From Fen-1273 sp035516035 (GTDB taxonomy: Bacteria > Bacteroidota > Ignavibacteria > UBA10030 > UBA6906): 43,504 bases of DNA. Of this stretch, positions 1-8,474 are shown piece after piece (positions within the stretch are counted from its first letter, which is position 1; every line of letters begins with the position of its first letter). The stretch spans positions 1 to 43,504 of the forward strand of contig DATJAS010000129.1 in assembly GCA_035516035.1 (NCBI GenBank). Direction: 5' to 3'. The translations under genes and the position numbers were made by a program. The notes beneath the pieces were generated by a model. The model ran no database searches. It saw nothing but the letters and a program-made list of their open reading frames with translations, and was not told the origin of the DNA.

Positions 1-111
1 AGGCGCTCCCGAAGGGGGCGACAAAGGCGCTCCCGAAGGGGGCGACAAAGGCGCTCCCGAAGGGGGCGACGCAGGCGCTCCCGAAGGGAGCGACGCAGGC
101 GCTCCCGAAGG
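1..111. repeat. 24-bp tandem repeat (minisatellite), about 4.6 copies
   Basis: Units start at 1, 25, 49, 73 and 97 and begin AGGCGCTCCCGAAGG; the last is partial. The differences are GGGGGCG versus GGGAGCG in the second arm and ACAA versus ACGC at the unit end. Each unit contains a short inverted repeat (CGCTCCC / GGGAGCG). Read on the minus strand it forms a stem closed by C-UUCG-G, the stable RNA tetraloop. The array starts at base 1, so it probably extends beyond the window. There are no unique spacers, so it is not a CRISPR. Confidence 0.9.
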
Positions 112-309
112 AGGATCAGATTCCCCCGGTCGAGAGGCTGAAACGTGCAGGCGGTGAGGCGGACACTCATCCCCCGGACTGAGGCACAGCACGCCGGCGC
201 CGGGGGCGAGCGCGCGCACGACGCCGGAGGCAACGCGCGCAACCGCCTGCGAGGCTCCCGCCGCGTACGTGACGAGAGGGACGCTTCCCAGCGCATCCCC
301 CAGTGTCAT
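1..309 (-). CDS. Unrecognised protein, C-terminus cut by window edge, with octapeptide repeats
   Basis: An ATG-started frame (ATG at 309-307) stays open for 103 codons to the left edge. An AGGA Shine-Dalgarno-like element lies about 6 nt upstream, and the gene starts 49 bp after the methionine-synthase-like gene on the same strand. The first ~60 residues are Ala/Val/Gly-rich and match no family I recognise; they include a LCLSPGDECPPH stretch with two cysteines. From about residue 67 the frame is the translation of the 24-bp tandem repeat, giving roughly SPPSGAPL/A every eight residues. The repeat length is a multiple of three, so copy-number changes would not break the frame. Either this is a real Pro/Ser/Gly-rich tail or a short gene running on into an intergenic repeat array. 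Without the left flank I cannot decide. Confidence 0.4.
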   Translation of the reverse strand, partial: MTLGDALGSVPLVTYAAGASQAVARVASGVVRALAPGAGVLCLSPGDECPPHRLHVSASRPGESDPPSGAPASLPSGAPASPPSGAPLSPPSGAPLSPPSGAP

Positions 310-358
310 GGTCGTTCCTGGCTGCCGTGCACTGCCGTCGTGCTCCTGAATCCCCGTA

Positions 359-1384
359 TCAGCCCGCGCCCAGCTCCTTCCTCACGATATTTGTCCCTTC
401 GACCATCGCGCGGAGCTTGTCGAAAGCCCTGTCGCGGGGCATGAATTTCATGCCGCAATCGGGGCTGATATAGAGCTTTTCCGCCGGGATATAGCCGAGC
501 GCCTTCCGGATCCGCCCGGCGACGACTTCCGGCGACTCGATCGCGGGATCCTTTACGTCGATGACGCCGACGACGATCTCCATGCCTGTCGTGTACCGCG
601 TGAAGAGGTCAAGCCCGGCGCCGTCAGAGACGGCGAACTCCAGGCTCAGCTGGTCCGCATGGACGCCGAGGATGGCCGGAAACAGCTCGTCGTACTGTCC
701 CGTGAACAGCTTTTTAAGCTGGTAGTTCCCGTAGCAGGTGTGGAGGGCGATCTTCGCATTCACCCCTTCCACCAGGGCATTGAACGACTCCACGAGCCAC
801 GGCATGTCCTGCGGGTACCCCACCCAGACCGGCTCGTCGATCTGGATGAAATCGCACCCCGCCGCCACCAGCGCCTTCAGCTCGGCGTTCAGGATGCCTG
901 CCAGGTCGAAGATCAGCTCCCTCTCGCTCCCGTAGAACTCGTTCGTTGCACGCTTGGCGAGCATCTGCGGGCCCGTGACGCAGACCTTCGTGCGCGAGCG
1001 GGCCACGGACTTCAGGAACCGGAAGTGGTCCTCCATCCCGAGCGAGCCCCTGCGCCGGACTCTCCCCCGCACCACCGGGTCCAGCATCTGGATCGAGGGA
1101 TCCAGGTTGCCGATCGCCTTCATTTTCCCCGCCATGTCGAACCCGTCGATCCGCATGGAGAAGAAATTCACCATCGTCTCCCGCCGCAGCTCGCCGTCGG
1201 TGATGATGTCCACGCCCGCGATCTCCTGGTCGAGCACCGCGGAGCGGACGGCGTTGTCGTGCGCCTCGGCGGCCTCCGCTGCCGAGAGCCCGCCCGCGCG
1301 GGCGAGCTCCCTCGCCTTTTCCAGCCATGCCGGGAGCGAGTAGCTGCCGATCACCGTCGTCGGAAGAAGAGGGAGCCCGTCCAT
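359..1384 (-). CDS. Cobalamin-independent methionine synthase-type (MetE C-terminal-like) methyltransferase
   Basis: The 341-residue product matches only the C-terminal catalytic barrel of MetE, which is about 750 residues in full-length enzymes, so it resembles the short core methionine synthases. The expected zinc ligands are visible: H215 and C217 in HTCYGN, E249 in LSLE, and C310 in PDCG. TDGE (63-66) and QIDEP (181-185) are further family motifs. The reaction would be methyl transfer to homocysteine or another thiol; the methyl donor of short-core enzymes is often not methyl-tetrahydropteroyltriglutamate, so the substrate is uncertain. The start is fixed by a GGAGG 4 nt before the ATG. 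The gene lies downstream of an intrinsic terminator, so it is probably expressed independently of the TonB-receptor unit. Confidence 0.85.
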   Translation of the reverse strand: MDGLPLLPTTVIGSYSLPAWLEKARELARAGGLSAAEAAEAHDNAVRSAVLDQEIAGVDIITDGELRRETMVNFFSMRIDGFDMAGKMKAIGNLDPSIQMLDPVVRGRVRRRGSLGMEDHFRFLKSVARSRTKVCVTGPQMLAKRATNEFYGSERELIFDLAGILNAELKALVAAGCDFIQIDEPVWVGYPQDMPWLVESFNALVEGVNAKIALHTCYGNYQLKKLFTGQYDELFPAILGVHADQLSLEFAVSDGAGLDLFTRYTTGMEIVVGVIDVKDPAIESPEVVAGRIRKALGYIPAEKLYISPDCGMKFMPRDRAFDKLRAMVEGTNIVRKELGAG

Positions 1385-1409
1385 ACCGCCTCCGCGTCAT
1401 GTTCCCGGG

Positions 1410-1445
1410 AAAAAAATAGTCAGGGGAGCGCTCACCCTGACTATT
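1410..1445 (-). terminator. Intrinsic terminator of the TonB receptor/PorV unit
   Basis: On the minus strand an 11-bp perfect stem (AATAGTCAGGG, 1415-1425, pairing with CCCTGACTATT, 1435-1445) encloses a 9-nt loop. It runs into a T tract formed by the seven As at 1410-1416. It sits 35 bp past the stop codon of the PorV-like gene. The T tract lies on only one side, so it should work for minus-strand transcripts only. Confidence 0.85.
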
Positions 1446-1480
1446 GTGACCACAACGGCCGGACAGCGCCGCAGGAACCG

Positions 1481-2521
1481 CTATTTCATCGCGAAGCTGA
1501 TCGTGAACCTGTGCACGTCGTTCAGCACCGAGAAGACCGTGTAGGCATAGTCGATGTTGATGACGTACGTGTCAAACGGCAGGCGCACGCCCGCCCCGAA
1601 CGACCCGCGCTCCATCGTCGTCTGGATCGGCGCACGGTCGGTCGTCCCGCCATCGATGCCGTTCCCGGTCAACCCGAACCAGCTGTAGTTGAACTTCCAT
1701 CCGGCGCGGATGAAGAACGTGTTGCTGAAGCCCAGCTCGGACCCCATGTAGTAGTACTGCGTCCCGTCCTGCGGCTTCACGATGTCCAGCGCGAGCATCC
1801 ACCGGGTGACGTCCCCCTGCACGGGCGTCATCGACGTGCCGATCGAGAACGTGAGGGGAATCGGGGAGGCGAAATCATAGAACTTCATGTCGCCCCCCAG
1901 GTTGTTGACCCGGGCCCCGACGCTCCAGCCGAGCATGCCGATGTTGTAGACCGTGCCGAGATCAAACGCGATGGTCCCGGCTCCCGCGTCATCGATTTTC
2001 TCGTGGATATACTTCACCGTTCCGCCCAGCGTGAGGTACTCCGTGATGTAGCGGGAATAGGTCGCCTGCATGCAGAGGTCCTGGTAATCGTACGTGGACG
2101 ACGTGACCTGGTCGGTCACCAGGGCCTGGAGCTGGGGATCGGAGTACCCGTTGTCCCTGTCGGCGGGGATGTTGCTGATGCCGAAGGACTGGAAGCCGAT
2201 CCCGATCGTGCCGACGTCCGTCCAGTTGTAGCTGACGGCCGCGGCCTCCTGGGACAGGCCCCCGATCCAGTTGTTGTACGTGAATGCCGCCTGCGCGGAC
2301 ATATCCTTCAGCGCAACGCCGGCGGGGTTCCAGAACATGTTTGTCGCGTCCTCGTTCATCGATGTGACGGCCGAGCCGATAGCGGCCTGGCGGGCCCCCA
2401 CACCGACCTTGAGGAACGCAGCGCTGTTGAGTCCCGCCTTCTGCGTCTGGGCGTCTGCACAGCTCGCGCCAAGCGCCAGCAGGAGAACAGCGATGAGCGG
2501 TATGAGATACGTACGTTTCAT
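1481..2521 (-). CDS. PorV/PorQ family outer-membrane protein
   Basis: The 346-residue protein has a Sec signal peptide (MKRTYL, hydrophobic core, cleavage near CADAQ at about residue 25). The next segment is typical of PorV/PorQ (UPF0164) proteins: LKVGVGARQAAIGSA followed by DATNMFWNPAGVA. The rest alternates aromatic and polar residues as in a beta-barrel and ends HRFTISFAMK. PorV is the outer-membrane shuttle that hands T9SS cargo to the attachment complex; PorV-family paralogues are common in Ignavibacteriota-type genomes and often lie next to a secreted protein. Here the gene follows, 27 bp downstream, a protein with a T9SS-like C-terminus, which suggests a dedicated pair. A GAGGA element about 7 nt before the ATG supports the start. 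Confidence 0.8.
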   Translation of the reverse strand: MKRTYLIPLIAVLLLALGASCADAQTQKAGLNSAAFLKVGVGARQAAIGSAVTSMNEDATNMFWNPAGVALKDMSAQAAFTYNNWIGGLSQEAAAVSYNWTDVGTIGIGFQSFGISNIPADRDNGYSDPQLQALVTDQVTSSTYDYQDLCMQATYSRYITEYLTLGGTVKYIHEKIDDAGAGTIAFDLGTVYNIGMLGWSVGARVNNLGGDMKFYDFASPIPLTFSIGTSMTPVQGDVTRWMLALDIVKPQDGTQYYYMGSELGFSNTFFIRAGWKFNYSWFGLTGNGIDGGTTDRAPIQTTMERGSFGAGVRLPFDTYVINIDYAYTVFSVLNDVHRFTISFAMK

Positions 2522-2548
2522 GTGGTTGTCCTCACATTGGTGTGGCGG

Positions 2549-5104
2549 TTATCGGATGATCGCGAACTGGCCGATATGCTTCATCGTCGGCGACTGCACC
2601 ACGTATATGTAGAGTCCGCTTGCCACCTCGATGCCGTCCTTCGAGAACATATCCCAGAACACGCTGCCCTTGCTGGGATCGCTCGAAGCGAAGTTGATGA
2701 CGTCGATGACCTGGCCGGACACGTCGAGGATCGTGATCTTGCACTGCGGCGGCAGATTGTAGAACAGGATCTTGTGATCGTACACCTGCGAGCGGTTGTC
2801 GAAGAGCGCCGCTTTCTTGTACGGGTTCGGCCTGACGCCCACGCGGCTCAGGTCGCCCGGCGCGGCGAGCGCCGACGTGACCACCTGCGCGGCGCCCAGG
2901 TTCTTCAGCAGCGCCGAATTGCCCGCCGGGTAGTTCGCGTTGGTGTACCCGTAGGGGTACGTCTGATACCAGAGGCCGGTGGCCCCGTTCCTGTTCGTGC
3001 TGTGCGTCTCGATCTGTCCCGTGACGTCGCCGCCGGGACCCGTGAACGTTCCCTGCTTGTAGGCCGATACGTAGTACCAGTACTGGAACCCGAGCAGCAC
3101 GCTCTGGTCCTCGTACCGGTAGGTGTACCCGGCAGTCTGGGCAACCGACTGCGTCGCGAGGTTTGCCTTGGGGATCACCGCGACGAGGTCCCAGGTGCCC
3201 CAGGTGTCGGGCTGGTACGTCCCGTGCAGCGCGTTGCCGAGCACCTTCGCAGCGCCGCCGAACTTCGGGTTGACGGGCTTGTAGTACATCGCGGGCCGCG
3301 GGCCGACGGTCATCTGATCCTGATACAGATCGACGACGCGCATCCCCTCGTCAAGCCACCCGAGCTTCTTGTACTGCGAGGATTTCCAGATCTTGTAGCC
3401 TGCAAAGAGCGGATCGTTCTCGGCCACCTTGTCCCACTCGACCGCGACCGATTTGTTCAGCGTGTTCGAGATCTTCACGTTGGGGAGCGGCGGCGGCGTC
3501 GGGATCTGGAAGTCGTGCTGGTAGCAATAGCGCGCGGCGCGGACCGAGCGCTGGATGCCTTCGAGCCTGTAGCCCGCGAACGTGGCATAGACGATCGTGA
3601 TCACGGAGTCTTTCTTCAGAGAGAACGGACCCACGCCGGAATAGAGATCCTGGTCGAAGTTCTCCGTGTTGCTGTTCCCGATCGTCCACTTGCCCCAGCC
3701 CAGGGGGTACTTCGTGTTCGCGTCCGCGGAGCCGTCTTCGTACGACGCCTGATCGAACGTGTTCTGCGTCTTCAGGTCGCCGTTCGGACGCCCCGGAGAG
3801 CCGAGGGGAACGAACGTGAGCGGGTTCCCCGTCACGCCGGAGGCAAAGAAGGCGGGGTTCGGGTTCAGGTTCAGGGCGGGGAATGAGCCGTTGTGGCCCA
3901 CCTGATCGCCGTTGGCATACCAGACGGACGTCGTCGCATAGAACATCTGCATCGGATTCCCGAGCTGCCCGACGAAGGCGCTGGTGCCGCCGGACATGTA
4001 CCAGCCGCGCTGCGGGCCGGTGCCGATCGGGTCGGTCCCGAAGATCGTCTGTTTCGACGGAAGGCTCGACGTGCTGTGAACAGCCGACGCGGGGAGCCCG
4101 CCGCTCTTCACATCGAGGAACGCCCAGCCCCAGCGCAGGTCGCACCAGGTTTTCGAGTTGCCGGCGATGATCCCGAGGTCGCAGCCGGCGGTTCCCGGCG
4201 CAACGTTGATTGTCGACGGGGCTGCGTACATCGAGCTGAACGCCCAGGGGCTTCCCGAGCTGTCGGGATCGTCGACCCACGTGGCCTGGCGGCAGTTGGC
4301 GCTGATCACGACGTCGCTCGCGCAGCGGGCGCCGCACGCGTAGTTGCTGATGGACATGTACGTCTGCGATTCGATCTGGAACGCGAGCGCCTTGATGTCG
4401 TGGTTGAGCTGCTCGGCGATCCCGTCCATGTTCATATCGAGGTAGCCGGTGTTCTTCAGCTGGACTTCGACGATGACATAGTCGTTCAGGTTGTCCCAGT
4501 TCGGGGCCGCGAAGCCGTGGGCGCGCATCTTGACGTCCACGCCGAGCTGCGTCGGCCAGGCCGCTTCATAGACCACGTGATTGCGCTGCGTGCCGTCGAC
4601 CCAGTAGGGCTCCAGCGTGTAGTGCCGGGTCGCGTCGGTCGCGCCGTTGAGCTTCGGATGGTACGTGAGCTGTGCGAAATTGGAATAATTCGCCGTCCCC
4701 CCGTTAGCCGCGGCCGCGGCGAAGAAGCTGGGATTCGAGGACGCGGGTCCACGGTTCCATGTTGTATCGGGATCATAGACCAGCACCCAGCAATCCTTGT
4801 TCCAGTAGGTGTCATAGTAGAACGCGTTGGGCCAGTTCGTGCCCGGCGTGGTCCACTGACGGTCGAAGTTCCCCATGCGGATGAACATCCGCGTGCCGAG
4901 CGTCGCGGCAGTGGAGGCCTCGCCGTAGAATGGCGTGGTCCCCTCGGGGAGAAACGATTCCCATGCGTCCCCCGCACAGATCACGCCCGCGCCGGGGTAG
5001 TTGACCACCGATGCGGCGGGAGCGGTCTGTGCCACGAGCGACGCCGGGACGATGACCAGCGCCAGGAGCGCGCAGGCGATCGCGAATTTCAGTCGGTTAT
5101 TCAT
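2549..5104 (-). CDS. Large secreted protein with T9SS-type C-terminal sorting domain
   Basis: The predicted protein has 851 residues when started at the ATG at 5104, which follows AAAGG by 7 nt and opens a good Sec signal peptide (MNNRLKFAIACALL... cleaved near LVAQ). An upstream in-frame ATG at 5149 would place a hydrophilic leader before the signal and overlap the receptor gene, so I reject it. The body is rich in Asn, Tyr, Trp and Gly. A fibronectin-III-like stretch begins near KISNTLNKSVAVEWDKV. The last ~90 residues (VRPNPYKKAALFDNR, ITILDVSGQVI, GLYIYVVQSP, IGQFAIIR) match the beta-sandwich export/anchoring domain found at the end of T9SS cargo in this lineage. No catalytic motif is recognised. 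The gene is 41 bp downstream of the TonB receptor and probably makes a surface partner of it. Confidence 0.75.
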   Translation of the reverse strand: MNNRLKFAIACALLALVIVPASLVAQTAPAASVVNYPGAGVICAGDAWESFLPEGTTPFYGEASTAATLGTRMFIRMGNFDRQWTTPGTNWPNAFYYDTYWNKDCWVLVYDPDTTWNRGPASSNPSFFAAAAANGGTANYSNFAQLTYHPKLNGATDATRHYTLEPYWVDGTQRNHVVYEAAWPTQLGVDVKMRAHGFAAPNWDNLNDYVIVEVQLKNTGYLDMNMDGIAEQLNHDIKALAFQIESQTYMSISNYACGARCASDVVISANCRQATWVDDPDSSGSPWAFSSMYAAPSTINVAPGTAGCDLGIIAGNSKTWCDLRWGWAFLDVKSGGLPASAVHSTSSLPSKQTIFGTDPIGTGPQRGWYMSGGTSAFVGQLGNPMQMFYATTSVWYANGDQVGHNGSFPALNLNPNPAFFASGVTGNPLTFVPLGSPGRPNGDLKTQNTFDQASYEDGSADANTKYPLGWGKWTIGNSNTENFDQDLYSGVGPFSLKKDSVITIVYATFAGYRLEGIQRSVRAARYCYQHDFQIPTPPPLPNVKISNTLNKSVAVEWDKVAENDPLFAGYKIWKSSQYKKLGWLDEGMRVVDLYQDQMTVGPRPAMYYKPVNPKFGGAAKVLGNALHGTYQPDTWGTWDLVAVIPKANLATQSVAQTAGYTYRYEDQSVLLGFQYWYYVSAYKQGTFTGPGGDVTGQIETHSTNRNGATGLWYQTYPYGYTNANYPAGNSALLKNLGAAQVVTSALAAPGDLSRVGVRPNPYKKAALFDNRSQVYDHKILFYNLPPQCKITILDVSGQVIDVINFASSDPSKGSVFWDMFSKDGIEVASGLYIYVVQSPTMKHIGQFAIIR

Positions 5105-5145
5105 ACGAAGACCTTTCGTCCCTTGAAAGTGAGGAGTGAATGTCA

Positions 5146-8100
5146 TCACATGTCCACTCGAATACCGAAGAAGAACTCGCGCGGGATGTCATAGAACCAG
5201 CTGCCGTCCGCGCCCATCGGCCGGTTGAAGAACCCGGTCGGATTCGGTCCGGTGACGGCCGGCGGGGGAATATAGACGGGCGAACCCGTGACGGGCTGCG
5301 TCAGGGTCGTGCCGTTCCCGCTGTTCGTCGCCTCCCACAGGGTGGCGCCGCTCACCGTGTTGTCGTAGCCGATGATGTTCGTCCAGTTGAAGAAGTTCTT
5401 CACTTCGACGAAGAGCGCGAAGCGCATGTTGTTGAAGCGGAAGCCCTTCTCCAGCTTCAGGTCGACCATCTTATTCCAGGGGGCGCTGGCGAACTCGCGG
5501 CCCGCAACGCGCGGGTCGTACGGATAGTTGACGGGATAGAGGAACCCGCTCTGGAACGTGCCGAGCGAGGAAAGAATGATGTCCTCGGGGAACTCGAGCG
5601 TGACCAGGTAGGTGATCCTGTGCGTCCTGTCGTATCCGCCCGTCAGCGAGCTTGTGCTCCCCGTGACGTCGGTCTCGACCTTGTTGTAGTAGACGAAGTT
5701 GTTGTACGGGAGCGTGTTGTTGTACTTCGCCGAGTCACCAGGCGCGAACGAGGTCACGTTCGTCTTGGTCTGGTCGCCCCCGGTCCATGACGATGCCTTG
5801 ATGTAGGTGTAGGCATAATTCAGGCGGCCGCTGAGCGTCGCGATATCGAACCACTTGTGGCGTGCGGCCTGGAAGCTCACCTCCACGCCCCGGGCGTCCG
5901 CGTAGCCGGCGTCGAAGAACCAGGTCGTCGCCCCGTTGGGGGTGTTGACCGTGACGGCGGAGTTCGGGTTGTAGTTCTGCACGTCGCGCATGTAGGCGGT
6001 GAAGTTCATCCCCAGTGTGCCGGGGAGGAATTCCCACTGCGCGCCGAGCTCGTAGTTGGAGGACATCGTGAGCGGCTCGTTCGTCATCGTGAAGTTCGGG
6101 AGGCTCGTCCCGAACACGGTGTAGTAATCGTCGTACATGCGCGTGTACGGCGGCGGCATCGCCTGGCGCGAATAGCTGTAGAAGAGCGCCGCGGTCTCGG
6201 AGATCGGGTGCGACACGCCGATGCGCGGGGAGACGAAGTACTGCGGGTCGAGGTAATTCGCCTGGCGCACGATCACGTTCGCGCGGCGCAGCTGGCCGTC
6301 GATCATGATCGTGTCGGGCGTGAACGGGTTGAAGGGGTTCGCGTAGTCCTTCGCCCTCGGGTCCCACCTGTCGCCGCGGAGTCCCAGGTTGATCACGAGT
6401 CCCCCGAACTCCATCCTGTCCGACGCGTAGACCGACATCTCCGTCGGGAAGAATTCCCAGTTGTCCACGATCAGCCGGGAGCGCGTGTCCATCTGGTCCG
6501 CGCCGAGCATCGTGTTCCGGTTGATCTGGGAGACGTCGTTGAACTTGAAGTTGAAGCCCGCCTTGATCTGGTGGTGGAAGTCGACCTGGCTTGTCAGGTC
6601 GGCGCGCACCGTGCGGGAGATCGATTTCGTGTTCAGGTAAATGAACATCGGTCGCGTGATGTCCGCCAGCCCGTTGCCGATGTTGATCTGGTTGGTGGTC
6701 TGGCTGACGGGCTCGTCGCCGATGCGGAAGAACTTGCCAAGGTTAGTGCCCGACTGGGAGATATATTTGTTGATCTGGGCGGTGTCGGACATCGTGAGGA
6801 AGTCGCCCCCCTCGTCCAGCGCGCAGAACCCGTCGCCGTTCCCGTCGGTGAAGCCGTAGATCAGGTTGTGGTACACCTGGCTCGCCTGCACCTCGTAGAA
6901 CGTGGAGGGCGAAAGAACGTGCGTCAGCTTGACGCTTCCCGTGTAGTCGAGGCCCGCGTTCTGGGGGACACCCTCAAGGAAGTAGCGCGAATTGTCGTTA
7001 TACGTCGAATTCTTCCATCCGAAGAGAATTCCCTTGTCGTTGACGATACCGAAGGCGTTCACCTTGATGTCGTTCGTGATGTTGTACGTCGTCTTCAGGG
7101 TGATGTCCGCCTCCCGGCTCCTGTCGTTCGGGAAGTAGCCGTGCGAGTCGACGTACTTGCCGGTCAGGAAGAAGCGCCAGGGATCCATGATGTTGCCGCC
7201 GACCGAACCGCTGAAATCGAGCAGCGGGTGGTTGTTGTTGAGGTACTTTCCCGGGTAGTACGTGTACTTCCCCGAGCGTGTGCTGTCCGACGTGATGTTG
7301 CCGATGAGCGCTGCCGGCACGGTGATATTGTTGGCGATGTCGGTGGCCCTGGTCGCCCGCTCCGTCGCCAGCCGCGCGTTCGTCGTGTTCTCGTCCGCAA
7401 AATAGACCGCGTCGAGGTTGTACGGGTCCGGCCCGCCGTGGCCGAGGCCGTTGAACTGGCTCAGCCGCGCCTGGACCGATCCCGCGAGGGGACCCATACC
7501 GTCCTTCAGGGAGTAGTTGATCGTCCCGGCGGTGGCCGACTGCACGTCCGCCCCCGCGGCGCCGGTGGTCAGCGAGAACTGTTCAACGGCGTCGAAGTTC
7601 ATGTCGGTCGTGGTGCTCATCTCGCCGACGTTGTGGCGGGTCAGGTGGCCGGTCGACTGCAGGATTCCCTGCGTCGACTCTTCCGACTCGTTCTCGTAGA
7701 ACTGGTTCGTGATATCCACGCCGTCGACGAGCGTCCTGGTTTCCGTGATGCGCCCGCCGCGCACGTACCCGTTAAATGCCGCCGGGCTGGAGTTCAGCAG
7801 GTCCTTCACGGTCATCGTCGGCAGGACCTGGAGCTCTTCCGTCGTGACGGTGGTCTTGGTCGACGTGCGGTTCTTGTCCACCACGCGCCGCTCGGCCGTA
7901 ATCACCATCTCGCCGATCTGCACCTCCTGGCTCTGGAGGTTGACGTTGATTTCCTTCGTCTGGTCCAGCAGGACCTCGACCCCCTCGATCTTCAGCTTGC
8001 CGTAGCCGACGGCCGAGGCCTGGAGGGAGTACGTCCCCGGTGGGACGTTCAATATATAGTAGCGCCCCTGCGCGTCCGCGGCGCCGCCGAGCGTCGTCCC

Positions 8101-8253
8101 CAGCACGAGTACGTTCGCGCCGGGGATGACGTCTTTCGTGGAAGCGTCACGAACAATCCCCACAATTTTGCCGTTTGCCGCCAGAGCCAGAGGCGTCGAC
8201 GCCACGGCGACCAGCAGCAAGAGGCACAGGAATTGGTACCATCGTTGCTTCAT
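5146..8253 (-). CDS. TonB-dependent receptor with carboxypeptidase-regulatory-like N-terminal domain
   Basis: The 1035-residue outer-membrane receptor should import an unidentified ligand using TonB energy. The start at 8253 is preceded by GGGAGG at 6 nt and opens a signal peptide (MKQRWYQFLCLLLLV...). Next come a CarboxypepD_reg-like beta-sandwich (GKIVGIVRDASTKDVIPGAN to about residue 110) and a plug domain (LQVLPTMTVKDLLNSSP, VRGGRITETRTLVDGVD). The remainder is a long barrel with aromatic girdle residues, ending FFFGIRVDM. The length and N-terminal domain are SusC-like, but no SusD partner follows; a T9SS-type protein and a PorV-like protein do instead. The open frame extends to 8502, but the extra 83 codons lack a ribosome site and lie within the leader. 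Confidence 0.9.
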   Translation of the reverse strand: MKQRWYQFLCLLLLVAVASTPLALAANGKIVGIVRDASTKDVIPGANVLVLGTTLGGAADAQGRYYILNVPPGTYSLQASAVGYGKLKIEGVEVLLDQTKEINVNLQSQEVQIGEMVITAERRVVDKNRTSTKTTVTTEELQVLPTMTVKDLLNSSPAAFNGYVRGGRITETRTLVDGVDITNQFYENESEESTQGILQSTGHLTRHNVGEMSTTTDMNFDAVEQFSLTTGAAGADVQSATAGTINYSLKDGMGPLAGSVQARLSQFNGLGHGGPDPYNLDAVYFADENTTNARLATERATRATDIANNITVPAALIGNITSDSTRSGKYTYYPGKYLNNNHPLLDFSGSVGGNIMDPWRFFLTGKYVDSHGYFPNDRSREADITLKTTYNITNDIKVNAFGIVNDKGILFGWKNSTYNDNSRYFLEGVPQNAGLDYTGSVKLTHVLSPSTFYEVQASQVYHNLIYGFTDGNGDGFCALDEGGDFLTMSDTAQINKYISQSGTNLGKFFRIGDEPVSQTTNQINIGNGLADITRPMFIYLNTKSISRTVRADLTSQVDFHHQIKAGFNFKFNDVSQINRNTMLGADQMDTRSRLIVDNWEFFPTEMSVYASDRMEFGGLVINLGLRGDRWDPRAKDYANPFNPFTPDTIMIDGQLRRANVIVRQANYLDPQYFVSPRIGVSHPISETAALFYSYSRQAMPPPYTRMYDDYYTVFGTSLPNFTMTNEPLTMSSNYELGAQWEFLPGTLGMNFTAYMRDVQNYNPNSAVTVNTPNGATTWFFDAGYADARGVEVSFQAARHKWFDIATLSGRLNYAYTYIKASSWTGGDQTKTNVTSFAPGDSAKYNNTLPYNNFVYYNKVETDVTGSTSSLTGGYDRTHRITYLVTLEFPEDIILSSLGTFQSGFLYPVNYPYDPRVAGREFASAPWNKMVDLKLEKGFRFNNMRFALFVEVKNFFNWTNIIGYDNTVSGATLWEATNSGNGTTLTQPVTGSPVYIPPPAVTGPNPTGFFNRPMGADGSWFYDIPREFFFGIRVDM

Positions 8254-8467
8254 ATGGTTCCTCCCTACTTCTGTGGTGAGTGGTTCGGTGAATGGTGCAT
8301 CTGATGGACTGAGAGAATATCGTGCGACCGCTCTCATCGGCCGCGTACGGCGGCCGCGACGACTGGTTTCCTGGAATGAACAGATTGAGAAGTGATGCTG
8401 ACCGGCTGTGAACTCGGCGAACCCAGGGGTGCAGGCCCGCGTTTCACTATTGGAATGGCGTTTTACC
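8254..8467 (-). other. Long 5' leader of the TonB receptor transcript
   Basis: If transcription starts about 7 nt past the -10 element at 8474-8479, the leader is about 210 nt. It holds a small perfect hairpin (GGCCGC / GCGGCC arms around 8340-8356, minus strand), a GTTTCACT half-site at 8441-8448, and the GGGAGG ribosome site. I recognise no riboswitch consensus in it. Confidence 0.4.
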
Positions 8468-8474
8468 AACGCCA
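8456..8474. promoter_or_regulatory. Palindrome over the receptor start site, candidate operator
   Basis: Perfect 7-bp arms TGGCGTT (8456-8462) and AACGCCA (8468-8474) are separated by 5 nt. The palindrome begins at the downstream edge of the -10 hexamer and spans the predicted transcription start, where a bound repressor would block initiation. It could instead act as a hairpin at the very 5' end of the mRNA. Confidence 0.5.

Noticed and set aside
1..111. Possible CRISPR array
   Set aside because: Units are directly abutting 24-bp repeats with no unique spacers, and no cas gene is present.
1410..1445. Bidirectional terminator
   Set aside because: The A/T tract is on one side only, so only minus-strand termination is supported.
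659..3886. 1075-codon open frame on the plus strand spanning several minus-strand genes
   Set aside because: It lies antisense to three genes with clear families and ribosome sites, its translation is Arg/His/Val-rich with no domain, and long antisense frames are expected at this GC content. The same applies to 3893-5194 and 5857-8304.
8254..8467. Riboswitch in the receptor leader, such as a cobalamin element
   Set aside because: I could not find the conserved box sequences of known classes; only a small GC hairpin is visible.
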